NCBI GenBank assembly: GCA_002297865.1
Contig: DBKX01000164.1
Location: 1,462 to 8,702 of the forward strand
Reading direction: 5' to 3'
DNA length: 7,241 nt
Source: Lachnoclostridium sp. UBA739
GTDB lineage: Bacteria > Bacillota_A > Clostridia > Lachnospirales > Lachnospiraceae
Shown: in pieces, positions 6,509 through 7,241 of the stretch
How positions within the stretch are numbered: position 1 is the stretch's first letter
Layout of the letters: every line of letters begins with the position of its first letter
Notes under the pieces: model-generated
Told to the model about the DNA's origin: nothing
Database searches by the model: none
What the model saw: only the letters and a program-made list of their open reading frames with translations
Made by a program: the position numbers and the translations under genes

Positions 6509-7241
6509 ATGAGTATGAAAACAGAAAAGTCAAAGAAGTGGTTTGGACGAGCAGTCAAAGTAATTCCAGGTGGTGTAAACAGTCCTGTCAGGGCATTTGG
6601 ACCAGTTGGAGGGCAGCCACAATTTATAGAAAAAGCAAAAGGCCAGTACCTTTATGATATTGATGGCAATCAATATATTGATTATATTGGTTCCTGGGGG
6701 CCTATGATTTTAGGCCATAACAATGAAAAAGTAATGGATGCTATGAGAGATCAGATGCAGTATGGATTAAGTTATGGTGCCGCCACAGCAATTGAAGTGG
6801 AAATGGCAGAACTTATGTGTGAGCTTGTACCAGCACTTGAAATGGTGCGTATGGTCAATTCAGGAACAGAAGCTGTTATGAGTGCAATTCGTACAGCTAG
6901 AGGATTTACAGGAAAGAATAAGATTATTAAATTCGAGGGCTGTTACCATGGACATTCAGATGCACTTTTAGTGAAAGCTGGTTCTGGTGTTATGACGGCA
7001 GGAGTACCAGGAAGCAGCGGAGTTCCAGAAGGCTGTGTACAGGATACTTTAACAGCAAGATATAATGATTTATCCAGCGTGGAAGCACTGTTCCAAGAAA
7101 ATAAAGGCGAAATTGCTTGTGTCATTGTAGAGCCAGTTGCAGCCAATATGGGAATTGTGTTACCAGAAGATGGATTCCTAGAAGGACTTCGAAACATCTG
7201 CGATAAAAATGAAGCTTTGCTTATTTTTGACGAAGTGATTA
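6509..7241 (+). CDS. hemL: Glutamate-1-semialdehyde 2,1-aminomutase (3' end outside window)
   Basis: HemL is a PLP-dependent class-III aminotransferase-fold enzyme that isomerises glutamate-1-semialdehyde to 5-aminolevulinate, the last step of the C5 route. The window shows 244 residues of a family usually around 425-430 long, with no stop before the edge. Visible landmarks are [14 protein letters not shown] (18-31), SWGPMILGH (62-70), [11 protein letters not shown] around the cofactor phosphate (116-126), [10 protein letters not shown] (142-151), VEPVAANMG (207-215), and LIFDEV (238-243), whose aspartate contacts the PLP ring nitrogen. The catalytic lysine lies beyond the right edge, so an intact active site cannot be confirmed. 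The start at 6509 is set by AAAGGA 8 bases upstream; ATG 6491, one base after the hemB stop, is possible. The gene implies that the organism makes aminolevulinate from glutamyl-tRNA and not by a C4 synthase. The partner gene hemA is not in view. Confidence 0.95.
   Translation, partial: MSMKTEKSKKWFGRAVKVIPGGVNSPVRAFGPVGGQPQFIEKAKGQYLYDIDGNQYIDYIGSWGPMILGHNNEKVMDAMRDQMQYGLSYGAATAIEVEMAELMCELVPALEMVRMVNSGTEAVMSAIRTARGFTGKNKIIKFEGCYHGHSDALLVKAGSGVMTAGVPGSSGVPEGCVQDTLTARYNDLSSVEALFQENKGEIACVIVEPVAANMGIVLPEDGFLEGLRNICDKNEALLIFDEVI

Noticed and set aside
6943..7197. Minus-strand open frame opposite hemL
   Set aside because: It lies opposite strongly conserved aminotransferase sequence and has no family resemblance or start signals; it is an antisense shadow, as are the other minus-strand frames (for example 4373-4615, 4748-5017 and 6097-6363).
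1..7241. Mobile elements, CRISPR arrays, tRNA or rRNA genes
   Set aside because: I found no direct-repeat arrays, terminal inverted repeats, transposase-like frames or cloverleaf-like sequences; the region is almost fully occupied by conserved biosynthetic genes.

Overview
The window looks like a chromosomal segment from an AT-rich, low-GC Gram-positive bacterium, probably a clostridial anaerobe of the Lachnospiraceae type. The basis is strong purine-rich Shine-Dalgarno sites, A-rich coding strands, the C5 route to tetrapyrroles, and a fused uroporphyrinogen-III methyltransferase/uroporphyrinogen-III synthase gene. The family-level assignment is inference from gene style; no rRNA or other marker is present. 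Every supported gene is on the + strand and no gap exceeds 300 bases.

Bases 1-1072 carry the 3' part of an unrelated gene. Its protein begins, already in frame at the window edge, with a Rho-N/SAP-like helical motif and ends in a zinc-binding SEC-C tail. A strong intrinsic terminator (about 1087-1142) closes that unit. An extended -10 promoter (TATAAT at 1175-1180) follows and is the only clear promoter in the window.

From about 1237 to the right edge runs one tight, apparently co-transcribed cluster: cobU (cobinamide kinase/guanylyltransferase), cobS (cobalamin synthase), a short CobU-like P-loop protein, hemC, a cobA-hemD fusion, hemB and the first 57% or so of hemL. Gaps between genes are 1 to 46 bases. 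hemL, hemB, hemC and cobA-hemD together convert glutamate-1-semialdehyde to 5-aminolevulinate, porphobilinogen, hydroxymethylbilane, uroporphyrinogen III and then precorrin-2. That is the trunk for cobalamin and siroheme. cobU and cobS act at the other end of the B12 pathway, in nucleotide-loop assembly. The cluster therefore joins the first and last steps of corrinoid synthesis. The cbi ring-contraction genes, hemA (glutamyl-tRNA reductase), cobT and cobC are not in the window.

Most of this is ordinary metabolism. The points most worth a second look are the short CobU-like protein, whose retained motifs complement those degenerate in the full-length CobU; the absence of a cobalamin riboswitch in a leader too short to hold one; and several start codons (GTG for hemC, probably GTG for cobU, an internal ATG for hemL) that differ from the longest reading frame.
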